Positions 18,363 to 27,623 of a DNA stretch of 64,000 nt are shown here, one piece after another. The stretch is from NCBI RefSeq assembly GCF_042652645.1, contig NZ_JBHSGU010000017.1:11129-75128 (forward strand). Direction: 5' to 3'. The notes under the pieces were generated by a model, which was not told the origin of the DNA, searched no databases, and saw only the letters and a program-made list of their open reading frames with translations. Every line of letters starts with the position of its first letter. Within the stretch, counting starts at the first letter, position 1. Made by a program: the position numbers and the translations under genes. The DNA is from Glaciecola siphonariae. Lineage in GTDB: Bacteria > Pseudomonadota > Gammaproteobacteria > Enterobacterales > Alteromonadaceae.

Positions 18363-18431
18363 ATTAGTTATTAACCGTGTCGTTGGTTTTTCTATCTAAT
18401 TGTAACAAGGTATTAACTTTTTTGTGAGTGA

Positions 18432-19568
18432 ATGTTGATGTGGACCTTTGAGCTTTTAATCGCTCTCTTTAAACCTATGCTACCCGGCTTACGCGCATTG
18501 CTGCTTTTAAGCTTAAGCATGCTAATATCGCTGCCCGCCATATCGGCAGATTCAGCTTCAAAAGACTACGGAATATCCAACAATGAGCGCATCAATATCA
18601 TGGGTCGCTATGTTGTGGAGCAAGACAACAGCCTTAGGATGAGCTATCCGGGCGTGACTATTAGCTTTGTTGCCCAAGCAAAAAGAGCGACGCTCAGTGC
18701 ACTCAGCGAATCAGGTAATGGTCGAATCGATGTCATTATCGATAATAAATATAGCCACACAATTGAGCTATCAAAAGACAAACATAAGCACCCACTATTT
18801 TTTAATCCACAGAACAATCGCCATACTGTTCATTTAATTAATCGCACAGAGAGTTGGCAAAGCATTAATCAGGTATTTAACCTCGAATTGCTCGACGGTG
18901 ATTTACTGCCAGCGCCTCGCGTGTCTAGTCGCAAACTTTTGCTGATTGGTGATTCAGTAACATGCGGTTCTGGGGTATCGACAGGCAAACAATGCGATAC
19001 TCACATAAAGGGTACTGACGCACGCAATAGCTACGGGTATCTGTTGGGTGAAAAACTAGACGCCAATGTACATTTGGTATGCTTTGGCGGAAGGGGCATT
19101 ATTCGTAGCTGGGATGAAAACCCGAAAGACATTCAAGCGCCTGCATTTTTTGAAATGGCGCTGCCGTTTAAAGAAGAGAATGCACCATGGGACCATCAAC
19201 AATACCAGCCTGATGCAATCATCATTAGCTTAGGTACAAACGATTTTAATCCAGGAATACCAGACCGCAATAAGTTTGTAAGCACTTACATTGATTTTGT
19301 ACGGCGTCTGGCGAGCGTGCATCCAAAGAGCAATATTTTAATTACCGAGGGCGCCATGTTAAACGATGGGGTGCCCGAGCGACCAAACAAGACCGTAGTG
19401 CGCACTTACATGAAAGATATTGAACAAAGGGCAAACGTAGCGACCTTGAGTTATGAGCCTGCGAATCATTATCCTGGAGACGCTTGCGACCCCCATCCAA
19501 CCGCAGGGCAACATGAGAAAATGGCACAAGACTTGGAGCAGGCTTTACGTGAGCGCTTGGGCTGGTGA
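18432..19568 (+). CDS. Exported SGNH/GDSL esterase, CE2-like (acetyl-xylan or sugar-ester deacetylase)
   Basis: A 378-residue exported hydrolase: signal peptide (cleavage near ISADS, about residue 38), a jelly-roll N-terminal domain (about 50-150), and an SGNH catalytic domain. Visible catalytic blocks are IGDSVTCGSG (Ser about 175), ISLGTNDF (block III, about 265-272) and DPHPTAGQHEKMA (Asp about 353, His about 355). The order jelly-roll then SGNH is that of carbohydrate esterase family 2, whose members remove acetyl groups from xylan and other sugars, which fits the nearby GH10 xylanase and xylose genes. It is the first gene of a three-gene run with the DUF1080 hydrolase and the cytochrome fusion. 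The substrate is inferred. Confidence 0.85.
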   Translation: MLMWTFELLIALFKPMLPGLRALLLLSLSMLISLPAISADSASKDYGISNNERINIMGRYVVEQDNSLRMSYPGVTISFVAQAKRATLSALSESGNGRIDVIIDNKYSHTIELSKDKHKHPLFFNPQNNRHTVHLINRTESWQSINQVFNLELLDGDLLPAPRVSSRKLLLIGDSVTCGSGVSTGKQCDTHIKGTDARNSYGYLLGEKLDANVHLVCFGGRGIIRSWDENPKDIQAPAFFEMALPFKEENAPWDHQQYQPDAIIISLGTNDFNPGIPDRNKFVSTYIDFVRRLASVHPKSNILITEGAMLNDGVPERPNKTVVRTYMKDIEQRANVATLSYEPANHYPGDACDPHPTAGQHEKMAQDLEQALRERLGW

Positions 19569-19594
19569 CACAAACACGAATGACTGGAGCTTTT

Positions 19595-20368
19595 ATGAAA
19601 CACCTTCGATTTTTTACCCAACATACATCAGTATCAACCGCGTGTATTGCCGCGTGTTTAGTCATGTTCTCTTCATCGCCTATGGCCGATGTTACACAGG
19701 CACAAATTGAAGAGTCAAAAAAGACAGAAGTATGGGGCCCTATGCCAAAGAAGGTTGAAGCAATGCCGGGACAAGCGCCTTCCGACGCGATTGTATTGTT
19801 TGACGGTAACGGTCTTGATAGCTGGGTTGACAAAGACGGCAATAATCCGCAGTGGGAGGACTCACCCTATGCGCTTACCGTCAAACCCGGTACTGGATAT
19901 ATTTTTACCAAACAATCATTTTGTGATGTGCAAATGCACATAGAGTGGCGCGCCACACGCGAAGAAGAAAAAGAGGGGCAAAACAAAGCAAACAGTGGCG
20001 TTTTTTTACAAGAACGCTATGAAATACAAGTACTCGATACCTATGAAAATAAAACCTACGCAAATGGCCAAGCTGCATCGGTGTATAAACAGTTTATTCC
20101 GCTGGTGGATGCAAGCCGTCCTGCAGAAGAATGGCAAAGTTATGACATTATCTTTACCGCACCGATATTTGAAAACGACGAACTCGTCAAACCAGCCTAC
20201 CTAACGCTGCTGCACAATGGCGTTTTAGTGCACAATAATATCGCGCTAAAAGGTCAGACTGAATGGATTGGCGAACCTAAATATTACCCACACGGATGTT
20301 TGCCAATTAAGCTTCAAGACCACGGCAGCGCAAATAGTTTTCGCAATATCTGGGTAAGAGAAATTTAA
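19595..20368 (+). CDS. Exported 3-keto-disaccharide hydrolase domain protein (DUF1080)
   Basis: A 257-residue exported protein with a concanavalin-like fold of the DUF1080/3-keto-disaccharide hydrolase family. Typical pieces are AIVLFDGNGLDSWVDKDG, FCDVQMHIEWRAT, NSGVFLQERYEIQVLDTY, EWQSYDIIFTAPIF, LTLLHNGVLVHNN and the C-terminal PIKLQDHGSANSFRNIWVRE. Family members cleave glycosides after oxidation at C3, and a C3-oxidising GMC dehydrogenase is encoded 4 kb away. ATG 19595 is preferred: GGAG lies 5 bases before it and a signal peptide follows directly. The upstream GTG at 19565 would add ten residues and overlap the esterase stop. Translational coupling to the esterase is still likely. Confidence 0.9.
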   Translation: MKHLRFFTQHTSVSTACIAACLVMFSSSPMADVTQAQIEESKKTEVWGPMPKKVEAMPGQAPSDAIVLFDGNGLDSWVDKDGNNPQWEDSPYALTVKPGTGYIFTKQSFCDVQMHIEWRATREEEKEGQNKANSGVFLQERYEIQVLDTYENKTYANGQAASVYKQFIPLVDASRPAEEWQSYDIIFTAPIFENDELVKPAYLTLLHNGVLVHNNIALKGQTEWIGEPKYYPHGCLPIKLQDHGSANSFRNIWVREI

Positions 20369-20383
20369 GCATTAGGAGCATAA

Positions 20384-23300
20384 ATGAAACACACAACAAT
20401 ACTCATAAGTGGATTAGCGAGCGCCTTATTGGCAGTGCTCCCGGCGCATGCGAACGATCCAGAACATGTTGCTTCTAAGCAAATCTTCAACGGTGAATTT
20501 TTTCAAGACGCGCCGCACTGGACACCCGCCGCTTCAGCCGAGTCTGACGGCCGGCTAATTAGTGTGAAGGCTGACAAAAACGGGACGATTATTGCGACGC
20601 CGAATCCTGTAAGCACCGACATTGAAGATACCAGCTCACATATAATGTCTGCCGACTATTATTCCGACAAAATTGTAACGCTAGAGTTTATGCAAACCCC
20701 CGGTAGCGCAGCTGATATATTATTGATGGGGCGCTATCCTGTGCGTTTGAGCATGAGCGACAATGGCACGGCCGACCTCAACTCACCCGGCGCAGTAGCG
20801 CCAAGCTGGGACGAGTGGAATAAAGATAATCCAAATCGCTCATTTGGTGGAAGTGCCCCGCTAAAAGCCTTGCAACTTTTGCCAAACCAATGGCACTCCT
20901 TAAGTATTATGTTTCGTGCTCCGCGTCATGACCAAGGGCACAATAAGATTGAAGATGCCTTGATTATGTCGGTCATCATCAACGGGGAGCAGGTGCAGCG
21001 TAACTACGTGGCACCTGCACCATCGCAAAACGCAACCTTTCACTGGGAGGAGCTCAACGGCCCTTTGTCTGTGGATGCGATTGAAGGACAAACCGCCCTT
21101 AAAAATGTGCTGGTTGCCAGAGCCGATTTTAGTCAAATAAGCATGCCAGCAAAGAGCGGCGAGCCAACAAATGAAGCACAACTAGTGAACCTCGTTGACC
21201 AAGGAAAATCTGCCTTTAAAAATTACGGCTGCGCTGAATGCCACTCTATTCAAAAAGATGATAAATCGGTGAAAACCGGACCTAATTTGTATGCTCTGTT
21301 TACCCGCGAACCCAGAAAGCGTGAAGTGCAAAACCAAGAAGGGCACATTTACGAAGTACGGGCTGATAGTAACTATCTAAAGCGAAGTATTCGTAACGCT
21401 GAGGCTGAGCTAGCAATTGCAGAAACCGGCAGTAAAGCCGGAAGCGCTTATTTACCCATTATGCCCAGATACAATGAACAAGTTATCCCCGATAAAGACG
21501 TGAGCGCAATTTACTCCTTTTTACTCAGCCGAAACGACTTGTGGAAACAAGGTCCTTTGGTCAGGCTAGAGCCTGCTGATGGTCCTGTTGAATACGACCC
21601 TATGCAAGATACTATGCAATTTGTCGTGCAAGACCGCGTGCGCATGCAAAGAGGTCCACTGCCTGAGGTAAGTGCAAGAGCCATTCATGTGGGCCAACCT
21701 AATGGCCTACATTATAGCTTTGACCCACGAAACTTATCAGTAGCCAAAATATGGCAAGGTGGATTTTTAGAGACATCCGGCGAGCTCACCGGCAGAGGCG
21801 GAAACGGTTTTGAAATGGGTTATCAGGCTATTGAGTTAAATCTCGGCGCATTCGGCGGCCTCATTCGCCCATACAACCAAGCCGGCAAGCTAGTAGATTT
21901 TTCATTTAAAACGCCTAAATTCAAAGACTTTGATACGCTGAAAGCGAGCGCTTACTCAACCGTGCCCTTCGCTGAGAGAATTGCTGAGCAAGACGCACAG
22001 TTTAAAGGGTATTTTCGTGACTCTACCAAGCCCAAAGCACCTGTAAGCTTTTATTTTAATGTAAGCGGCAATGATTTAGCGTTGACACACACCATTAGCC
22101 CTGATGGCAAGCTGAGTATTGAAGTCACTGGACAAGTAAATAAAACTCAACGGTTTGCCGTCAATACTGAGTTCATGAAAGCGCTACAGGTATCGGTTGG
22201 CACGCTCACCGACGGCATATGGGAGTTACCAGCAAGCCCTAATTTAAAAGCAAGCTTGACCGCGGTCATCAATACGATTGATACGCCATGGCAAGCACCA
22301 TTGCTTGACTTTAACTATGAAAAACAAGCCTTTGAAAAAGCTGCTGCAAAAGCTGAGCTGCCACCTGGCTACAGCATCGAAGATTGGTATGCGCCCAAAG
22401 ATAACGTTGGACGCGAACAGTTATTTGAAGCTATTGGCCTAGACCCATTAAAAAACGGTGATGTGATTGTATCGACCCGTACCGCTGGCGTTTGGAAAAA
22501 AACCAACGATTCATGGCAACTCTTTGCAGAAGGTATTTTTGATAGCTTAGGGGTGCTGTCAGAATCAGATGATGGATCGGTCGCTGTTGTAGGCAACAAA
22601 GCAGAACTTACACGCATTCGTGACATCAATGGTGATGGTATTGCCGACTATTACGAAACGCTGTTTGATGCCTTTACTAATGGCGGCAACTACCACACCT
22701 ATACCCACGGTCCAGTTAAAGACGCCGATGGAAACTATGTATTGACGCTCAACTTGGGCGTTGGCGAGGGCGTTTACTATACCGCTGGCGGCAATGTAAT
22801 GGGCAGCCATGGTGGGTATGTAGGCTGGGCAGTGCGCGTAACGCCGCAGGGCGAATATGAGTACTTTGCCAATGGCTTACGCAGCCCCGCTGGCTTAGGC
22901 GCTGATTTATCAGGTCAGCCTTGGTACGCCGATAATCAAGGCGATTTTGTGGGCAGTTCCAAGATATTTATGCTGGAGGACGATAAGTTTTACGGTCATC
23001 CTGCCGGCCTAATAGATGAACCGGGCATGACTCCCGACTCAAAAGAAGTCACCTGGCCTGAGGTAATCAAGCGTAAAGAAAAAGCGGTCATTGTTGTAGC
23101 GCATGGAAAGGTAGCCAACTCATTAGGAAACCCAGTTTGGGACAGCACTGACGGCGCGTTTGGACCTTATCAAGGGCAGATGTTTATTGGCGATCAGACG
23201 CAGTCTAACCTCTCGCGTGTTGTTTATGAGAAGGTTAACGGGCAATGGCAAGGCGCTATGATCCCCTTTGCAAAGGGCATGGAATCGGGTGTAATGAGGC

Positions 23301-23782
23301 CAGTATTTTTGCCCGATAACAGCATGCTATTGGGGCAAACAGGCCGTGGTTGGCATGCAAAAGGCGGCAACGCTGCAGCCTTACAACGTATTACTTACAA
23401 TGCCCAGAGTACTCCGTTGCACATTAAAGATGTCAACATTACACAAAACGGTTTTACCCTATCGTTCACTCGCCCTCTTCCCGATTCACTCTCAGATGAG
23501 ACACTATTAGAATCGCTCAGGGTAAACTCATGGACGTATAGGGATGCACCTGATTATGGTTCAGAGGAGATGGGACTAGCCGACAATCCTGTTGCATCGG
23601 TGAGTGTCAATCGCACTCAAAATCAGCTAACGCTTACTTTGGCAAACCCAGTCATACCGGCGGTACACCCTGAACAAACCGCACGTATTTTTCATATTGC
23701 TCTGACAAACGAGGAACTTCAGGAACTCAGCGGCACGCAAAGCCTCAACGCGTATTACAGCGCCCATGAGTTTAAAAAGTAA
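20384..23782 (+). CDS. Exported DUF1080-like / cytochrome c / propeller fusion protein (DUF6797-type)
   Basis: A 1132-residue exported haem protein. Order: signal peptide (1-24); a DUF1080-like domain (about 30-265; NQWHSLSIMFRAPR and SVIINGEQVQRNYVAP parallel the preceding gene); a cytochrome c domain with CAECH at 283-287 and a likely Met ligand in LPIMPRYNEQ; then a long C-terminal region (about 390-1132) with propeller-like segments (PNGLHYSFDPRNLSVAKIWQ, RIRDINGDGIADYYE, LRSPAGLGADLSGQPWYADN). The last part resembles DUF6797 and membrane-bound dehydrogenase-type proteins of Planctomycetes and Verrucomicrobia; that name is from memory. An electron acceptor for periplasmic sugar oxidation is the likely role. 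AGGAG precedes the ATG, 15 bases after the DUF1080 gene. The operon ends at a strong hairpin. Confidence 0.82.
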   Translation: MKHTTILISGLASALLAVLPAHANDPEHVASKQIFNGEFFQDAPHWTPAASAESDGRLISVKADKNGTIIATPNPVSTDIEDTSSHIMSADYYSDKIVTLEFMQTPGSAADILLMGRYPVRLSMSDNGTADLNSPGAVAPSWDEWNKDNPNRSFGGSAPLKALQLLPNQWHSLSIMFRAPRHDQGHNKIEDALIMSVIINGEQVQRNYVAPAPSQNATFHWEELNGPLSVDAIEGQTALKNVLVARADFSQISMPAKSGEPTNEAQLVNLVDQGKSAFKNYGCAECHSIQKDDKSVKTGPNLYALFTREPRKREVQNQEGHIYEVRADSNYLKRSIRNAEAELAIAETGSKAGSAYLPIMPRYNEQVIPDKDVSAIYSFLLSRNDLWKQGPLVRLEPADGPVEYDPMQDTMQFVVQDRVRMQRGPLPEVSARAIHVGQPNGLHYSFDPRNLSVAKIWQGGFLETSGELTGRGGNGFEMGYQAIELNLGAFGGLIRPYNQAGKLVDFSFKTPKFKDFDTLKASAYSTVPFAERIAEQDAQFKGYFRDSTKPKAPVSFYFNVSGNDLALTHTISPDGKLSIEVTGQVNKTQRFAVNTEFMKALQVSVGTLTDGIWELPASPNLKASLTAVINTIDTPWQAPLLDFNYEKQAFEKAAAKAELPPGYSIEDWYAPKDNVGREQLFEAIGLDPLKNGDVIVSTRTAGVWKKTNDSWQLFAEGIFDSLGVLSESDDGSVAVVGNKAELTRIRDINGDGIADYYETLFDAFTNGGNYHTYTHGPVKDADGNYVLTLNLGVGEGVYYTAGGNVMGSHGGYVGWAVRVTPQGEYEYFANGLRSPAGLGADLSGQPWYADNQGDFVGSSKIFMLEDDKFYGHPAGLIDEPGMTPDSKEVTWPEVIKRKEKAVIVVAHGKVANSLGNPVWDSTDGAFGPYQGQMFIGDQTQSNLSRVVYEKVNGQWQGAMIPFAKGMESGVMRPVFLPDNSMLLGQTGRGWHAKGGNAAALQRITYNAQSTPLHIKDVNITQNGFTLSFTRPLPDSLSDETLLESLRVNSWTYRDAPDYGSEEMGLADNPVASVSVNRTQNQLTLTLANPVIPAVHPEQTARIFHIALTNEELQELSGTQSLNAYYSAHEFKK

Positions 23783-23879
23783 AGTTATAAACTAGCTTAT
23801 AAACGCGCTCACTAAATGAGCGCGGAGGCACAGAGTAAGCTGCACATAACAACGAACTACACAAATTAGCGTGACGCAC

Positions 23880-23914
23880 AAAAAAAGCAGAGCTTAAATG
23901 CTCTGCTTTTTTTT
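23880..23914. terminator. Bidirectional terminator between the cytochrome fusion and GMC genes
   Basis: A-run, stem GCAGAGC, loop TTAAAT, stem GCTCTGC, then eight T residues. It is symmetric enough to serve both convergent operons. Confidence 0.9.
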
Positions 23915-23976
23915 ATGTCTAGACCTTAATTAACGTTTAACAAAAATTAGCGTAAACGATGGTCTTTTTAGCAAGC

Positions 23977-25710
23977 CTATATTCTGCGTTGCTTCATCTC
24001 TTTAGCACAATAATCAACAGCTCTCACCGTCAACGCCATAAAGGTAAGCGACGGATTTACCGTTGCTGAAGAGCAATAACTCGCGCCATCGGTGACAAAC
24101 AAATTAGGAATATCGTGGCTTTGATTCCAGCCATTTAATACAGATTCCTTGGGGTCTTTACCCATGCGAGCAGTACCTAATTCGTGAATAGCAGAACCGA
24201 AAGGCTTCGTCTCATATGACACCTGCGACTGCACATCCTCACAACCTATAGCTTTGAGCATAGCTTCACACTCTTGTGCACAATCGTCCATCATGGCCTT
24301 TTCATTGTCAGACCACTTAGTATTAAAGTGCAGCTGCGGAATACCCCACTTATCAGTTTTACTCTCATGAAGTGAAACTTGATTGTCGAACTGAGGCAAA
24401 GTTTCACCCTGCGCGTAAAAACCAAAATGCCAAGAACCCGGCTTAGTAAGAGACTCTTTGTAGTCAGCACCAATACCGTCTGCATGGGCACCGCCCATAT
24501 GATTTGAGCGAACGGCATCACCGCCTAGGGCATAACCACGAACGTAGTGCTTCTTATACTTTTCAGGCGTATATTGGAAGTTAGGCACGTAAATACCAGT
24601 TGGACGTCTTCCTGAATAGTATTCATCGTCCCAGCCTGGCAACCTGCCGCCAGCGCGAGCGTTATAGTTGTGGTCCATGAGATAGTGGCCCGTCACGCCT
24701 GATGTATTCGCGATGCCATTAGGGCGAGATTTCGATTTACTATTGAGCAATACCTGCGTAGACCCTAGCGTAGATGCACATAAAAACACGACTTTGCCGA
24801 AGTACTCACGTGTGCTTAGGTTTTCAGCGTCAATCACTTTAACGCCGCGCACGCGATTTTTAGCTTCATCGTATATTAAGCTGTGCACTACTGAGTTAGG
24901 TGCAATATGTAAATTACCGGTCTTAACCGCCGCCGGTAGGGTAGAACTTTGCGTTGAAAAGTAAGCACCTAATGAACAGCCTTTCTGACACTCATCTCTG
25001 GCTTGGCACTGCATACGCCCCTGTTCAATATGAATCCTTGAGGGCTTTGATAGATGTGCAGCGCGACCAATAATCATAGGTCGGTCAGGAAAAGCTTCTG
25101 CCATACGCTGCTTTGCAGCCTTCTCAGGAGAGTTCAACTCAAACGCAGGCAAATATTCACTGTCGGGGAGCTGCGGCAGGCCGTCGGCATTACCGGAAAT
25201 CCCAACCCATTTTTCAACATATGAGTACCATTTTTCTAAATCTTTGTAGCGGATAGGCCAATCGTTTCCGTAACCATCTTTTGCATTAGCCTCAAAATCG
25301 TAAGGGCTCATACGATACGATTGACGATGCCAAGTGAGTGATTTTCCGCCAAGTTGATTGCCGCGGATCCACCAAAAATCTGTCCCTTCTTCGGTGCTAT
25401 AGGGCAAATCACGGTCGTTGCCAAAAAAGTGCTTTGTAGCATCGTTCCATGCATAACAAGTGGATTGAACTTTGTACTGTTGCTCGGTGAGCAAATTATT
25501 AACTTTGGTGCGATTTTCAAATGTCCATACCGGTTTGGCTTCGGTAGGATAGTCTTTACGATGTTCAACCACGCGCCCGCGCTCAATCATCAATACTTTA
25601 AAGCCGCGCTCAGTAAATTCTTTCGCAGCCCAGCCACCGGTTACACCGGAGCCCACTACCACGACGTCAAACTCTTCTCGCGTCTCGTTTATATATAAGT
25701 CATCTTTCAT
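23977..25710 (-). CDS. GMC-family flavin dehydrogenase, large subunit (probable sugar/glycoside 3-dehydrogenase)
   Basis: A 577-residue FAD enzyme of the glucose-methanol-choline family, gluconate 2-dehydrogenase/glucoside 3-dehydrogenase branch. It shows the dinucleotide fold DVVVVGSGVTGGWAAKEF with a following IERG, the substrate-domain piece QLGGKSLTWHRQSYRM, and the C-terminal active site HELGTARMG (catalytic His) and SSATVNPSLTFMAL (Asn partner). Cysteines C235, C241 and C245 (C-x5-C-x3-C) resemble the iron-sulfur ligands of bacterial FAD-glucose dehydrogenases. It has no signal peptide, whereas the small subunit 17 bases upstream carries a Tat signal, so the pair is probably exported folded as a complex. 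It is the last gene of a four-gene operon (isomerase-like, MFS, small subunit, large subunit). C3 oxidation is inferred from context. Confidence 0.88.
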   Translation of the reverse strand: MKDDLYINETREEFDVVVVGSGVTGGWAAKEFTERGFKVLMIERGRVVEHRKDYPTEAKPVWTFENRTKVNNLLTEQQYKVQSTCYAWNDATKHFFGNDRDLPYSTEEGTDFWWIRGNQLGGKSLTWHRQSYRMSPYDFEANAKDGYGNDWPIRYKDLEKWYSYVEKWVGISGNADGLPQLPDSEYLPAFELNSPEKAAKQRMAEAFPDRPMIIGRAAHLSKPSRIHIEQGRMQCQARDECQKGCSLGAYFSTQSSTLPAAVKTGNLHIAPNSVVHSLIYDEAKNRVRGVKVIDAENLSTREYFGKVVFLCASTLGSTQVLLNSKSKSRPNGIANTSGVTGHYLMDHNYNARAGGRLPGWDDEYYSGRRPTGIYVPNFQYTPEKYKKHYVRGYALGGDAVRSNHMGGAHADGIGADYKESLTKPGSWHFGFYAQGETLPQFDNQVSLHESKTDKWGIPQLHFNTKWSDNEKAMMDDCAQECEAMLKAIGCEDVQSQVSYETKPFGSAIHELGTARMGKDPKESVLNGWNQSHDIPNLFVTDGASYCSSATVNPSLTFMALTVRAVDYCAKEMKQRRI

Positions 25711-25727
25711 AACATCAATCTACTCTG

Positions 25728-26342
25728 TTAGTAGTAATTCAGAGAACCCCATACCTTGGTGTCCGCTTCAACTGGAATGGAGCCCTTGTATCCGCCGGGG
25801 AAAGGCTGGAAAGAAAGTGCTTTGGTAACGCCTTCTTCTGTTGTGAAATAACCAAACACAATAAGAGACTTCAAAAATTTAAATTGCCCTTTTTGACCTT
25901 CATCAGCTGTCTTAAGCGCCTCGATATCTCTTAATACCTTGGTTTGCTGCTGAGCATCTAAGTCAATAAACGATTTTGAGTATGCCTTTTTGGCATTTGA
26001 CTCAATAAAATCCACTACGGCCACACACGTTTGCTGTTGGCCTTCGTTGTGACACTGCACGAGTTGGTGGTCAACAAATCCGTGAACATCAACTGCCGAT
26101 GCACTCTTTGTATCTGTTGCAGGCAATATGGTGTCGGCGATACTGGCTAAACGCTTCATCTGTGCTTGGCTAAATAGGAGTCCGTGGCGGCTGGCACTAT
26201 CACTTTTCGGTGAATACGCCAATGCAACCGACAGACCTGAACCTGCCAAAACAGAAGCGGCCGCGGTATAACCCACGGCCTGAGAAAGCGTATGTAAAAA
26301 TGCTCTGCGATCCATATTAGTTTCTCGTACTTCTTTTTTCAT
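25728..26342 (-). CDS. Gluconate 2-dehydrogenase subunit 3 family protein with Tat signal
   Basis: A 204-residue small subunit. The N-terminus carries a twin-arginine signal (MDRRAFLHTL, arginines 12-13) followed by a hydrophobic segment ending in VALA. The body has the subunit-3 pattern SQAQMKRLASIADTILPAT, HGFVDHQLVQCH and YFTTEEGVTKAL, ending in a Pro/Gly-rich GGYKGSIPV. In this family the small subunit is needed for maturation and Tat export of the flavoprotein, which has no signal of its own. It lies 17 bases before the GMC gene and 13 bases after the MFS gene. Translation could start at the first ATG or at the methionine just before the Tat motif. Confidence 0.88.
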   Translation of the reverse strand: MKKEVRETNMDRRAFLHTLSQAVGYTAAASVLAGSGLSVALAYSPKSDSASRHGLLFSQAQMKRLASIADTILPATDTKSASAVDVHGFVDHQLVQCHNEGQQQTCVAVVDFIESNAKKAYSKSFIDLDAQQQTKVLRDIEALKTADEGQKGQFKFLKSLIVFGYFTTEEGVTKALSFQPFPGGYKGSIPVEADTKVWGSLNYY

Positions 26343-26355
26343 AATTGCTATCCGA

Positions 26356-27597
26356 TTAAGCAGCGTTCGCTTCGCTTGACGCTGAGTTGCGCTTTTTCAT
26401 GTAGACATAAAATCCACCGAAAGCGACGATTAAGACCACAGGGAATAGCGTTAAGTTCTGTAACACCATAGGTCCTGCCATAGCAGCAATCTCTTCTGCA
26501 CTTGCACCGGCCGCGGCAGCATCTGCATTTGCAGCGTCAACCCAACCACCTACAATAGGCGCCCAAACTGCTACCGAAGCCATTCCAGCACCGCCAACAA
26601 TTGACATACCAAGTGCACCTGTTTGTGGTAAATACTCGGCAACACAACCAATCATAGTAGGCCAGAAGTAAGTCACGCCTAGCGCAAATACCACGGCTGC
26701 TACAATCGCAAGAGGTCCGCTAAACTGAGACAACATAAATAAACCAATCGTCGATACTACCGCTGAATATAGCAATACGCCTGTAGGATTGAATTTGTGA
26801 ACCAGAGGGCCCGCAAAGAAACGCCCGATAGCCATAATACCAAAAATTAGGGCTAAGGTGACCATGGGGTGAACACCACTTCCGGCAAGTATCTTATCGG
26901 CCCATTGAGTGGTACCTAATTCAGTTTGTGCGGTAATGGTCATGCACACGAATAAGAATAAAAATACCGGCGTAAACATTGATTTGAAATTGTTGGAGGT
27001 CGAAACAATCGCTGCGTCATGTTTCGGAAATACCGCTCCTAAGAGCATAAACCCGTAAACAGCAGTGGGTAGTAGCATGACCGCAATCTGTAACTGCCAG
27101 CCAAGCCCAACATTCGACATAGCGAAGGAAATCAGCGCGCCAATAACAATCCCCGCGGGAAACCATACGTGGAACTTATTTAACATCGTTGTTTTGTTTT
27201 TATCATAACACTCAGATATTACTGGGTTGCATCCCGCCTCAACAGAGCCGTTAGCAAAGCCCACCAACAGCGAAGACAGCATTAATCCCCAGAAGCTATC
27301 GGCGATTATTGTCAACACTAATCCGGCAATATGACACACGCAGGCAAGCGAAATCAGGATGCGCGCACCAATCGCGTTGTATAGTAAACCACCAAAAATA
27401 GTAGCAAGCGGGAAGCCCCAAAAGGCCATCGCAGTAATGTAGCCTAACTGCGTATTAGTCAAACCAAAATCAACCCCTAGTTGACCTAATATGCCGGCTC
27501 GGATACCAAAGGTCATCGCCGTGACGGTCAAGGCAATGCAGCTTAATAAAAACAGACGCGTTTTTTGCGCTTCGGTCAAGTGTTCACTTATTGTCAT
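26356..27597 (-). CDS. MFS transporter of the glycoside-oxidation operon
   Basis: A 413-residue transporter with 12 predicted helices. Helix 1 (TVTAMTFGIRAGILGQLG) and the loop GLLYNAIGARILISLACV are MFS features; FANGSVEAGCNPVISECY and NKFHVWFPAGIVIGALI resemble the FucP/sugar MFS branch, where helix 4-5 residues contact the sugar. It is second in a minus-strand operon (isomerase-like protein, MFS, dehydrogenase small and large subunits) with gaps of 26 and 13 bases, so it most likely imports the oxidised sugar or its cleavage product. The C-terminal tail is short and Ala/Ser-rich. The substrate cannot be read from the sequence. Confidence 0.85.
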   Translation of the reverse strand: MTISEHLTEAQKTRLFLLSCIALTVTAMTFGIRAGILGQLGVDFGLTNTQLGYITAMAFWGFPLATIFGGLLYNAIGARILISLACVCHIAGLVLTIIADSFWGLMLSSLLVGFANGSVEAGCNPVISECYDKNKTTMLNKFHVWFPAGIVIGALISFAMSNVGLGWQLQIAVMLLPTAVYGFMLLGAVFPKHDAAIVSTSNNFKSMFTPVFLFLFVCMTITAQTELGTTQWADKILAGSGVHPMVTLALIFGIMAIGRFFAGPLVHKFNPTGVLLYSAVVSTIGLFMLSQFSGPLAIVAAVVFALGVTYFWPTMIGCVAEYLPQTGALGMSIVGGAGMASVAVWAPIVGGWVDAANADAAAAGASAEEIAAMAGPMVLQNLTLFPVVLIVAFGGFYVYMKKRNSASSEANAA

Positions 27598-27623
27598 TAT
27601 TATATTCCTTATTAAAGCTAAGC

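Larger units (their letters stand above)
18044..18431. other. 388-base divergent control region
   Basis: No gene is seen. The region separates the exported isomerase-like gene (minus) from the esterase/DUF1080/cytochrome operon (plus). It holds a perfect 19-base inverted repeat with arms 117 bases apart and, over each arm, one copy of the CGG-N18-CGGCGTTA element. A shorter inverted pair, CGTATCA/TGATACG, lies between the arms. Confidence 0.8.
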
